64,000 bases of DNA from Neodiprion pinetum (Eukaryota > Arthropoda > Insecta > Hymenoptera > Diprionidae), in the NCBI RefSeq assembly GCF_021155775.2, contig NC_060233.1, forward strand, positions 930,001 to 994,000, in the 5' to 3' direction. Position 1 is the first letter of the stretch; each line of letters starts with the position of its first letter. Made by a program: the position numbers and the translations under genes. The notes beneath the pieces were generated by a model. That model made no database searches and was not told the DNA's origin. It saw only the letters and a program-made list of their open reading frames with translations. Shown one piece after another: positions 63,831 through 64,000 of this stretch.

Positions 63831-64000
63831 AATTTTGTACTTTATATACAACACCCGTGTTCAGTGTAATTACTATCCTATTAGACATACTATGACGATG
63901 CACAATGTCATGATCATCATTTCATTGAACTCTCACTTTTCCAGAACTTCTCATTGTTGATTTATCATCGCTCAAATCATAAGTGCGTCTGAGATAATGA

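Noticed and set aside
1..64000. tRNA, rRNA, CRISPR, operons and known miRNAs
   Set aside because: I looked for tRNA-like cloverleaf motifs and several familiar conserved insect miRNA sequences and found none. CRISPR arrays and operons are not expected in this nuclear insect DNA, and the tandem repeats seen are microsatellites.

Overview
This is nuclear DNA of an insect, most likely a hymenopteran. The evidence is spliced GT-AG genes with insect-type families (a Scratch pair, BTB-TTK factors, mod(mdg4)-style FLYWCH exons, a DUOX maturation factor), AT-rich spacers full of microsatellites, and many fold-back repeats. The order is inferred; only insect is well supported. Exon boundaries were worked out by hand from splice sites and reading phase, and the phases agree for every multi-exon gene listed.

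Layout. Positions 1-8714 hold no convincing gene: a long hairpin element (about 19-712), then AT-rich low-complexity DNA that may include the 3' UTR of the first gene. Two Scratch-family zinc-finger genes lie head to head, one on the minus strand (8715-16513) and one on the plus strand (24187-26875). Their five-finger exons are almost identical in DNA although the rest of the proteins differ. Between and inside them are several repeat families. Positions 26876-31449 are AT-rich spacer. A 13-exon mitochondrial AAA protease gene (AFG3L2 type, minus, 31450-35575) is followed by an intronless SREK1-type splicing factor (plus, 38427-39926), which converges on a 9-exon DUOX maturation factor gene (minus, 40676-44316). 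Intron 3 of that last gene carries an inverted pair of Penelope-like retroelement fragments.

Positions 46004-58032 form a BTB cluster: two tandem BTB-C2H2 genes on the minus strand, and a divergent BTB gene on the plus strand whose common 5' exons can join any of three separate FLYWCH terminal exons, an arrangement like mod(mdg4). The right end holds a small two-exon gene of unknown function (minus, 58468-59202), a 523-residue orphan ORF starting 22 bases from it on the other strand (59225-60796), and a 674-residue serine-rich, probably disordered orphan protein (61717-63741).

The genes do not form a pathway. The main themes are transcription factors that diversify by duplication and exon choice, plus three housekeeping or redox genes. 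The most notable signals are the sequence homogenised between the Scratch pair, the modular FLYWCH exons, and the abundance of palindromic elements.
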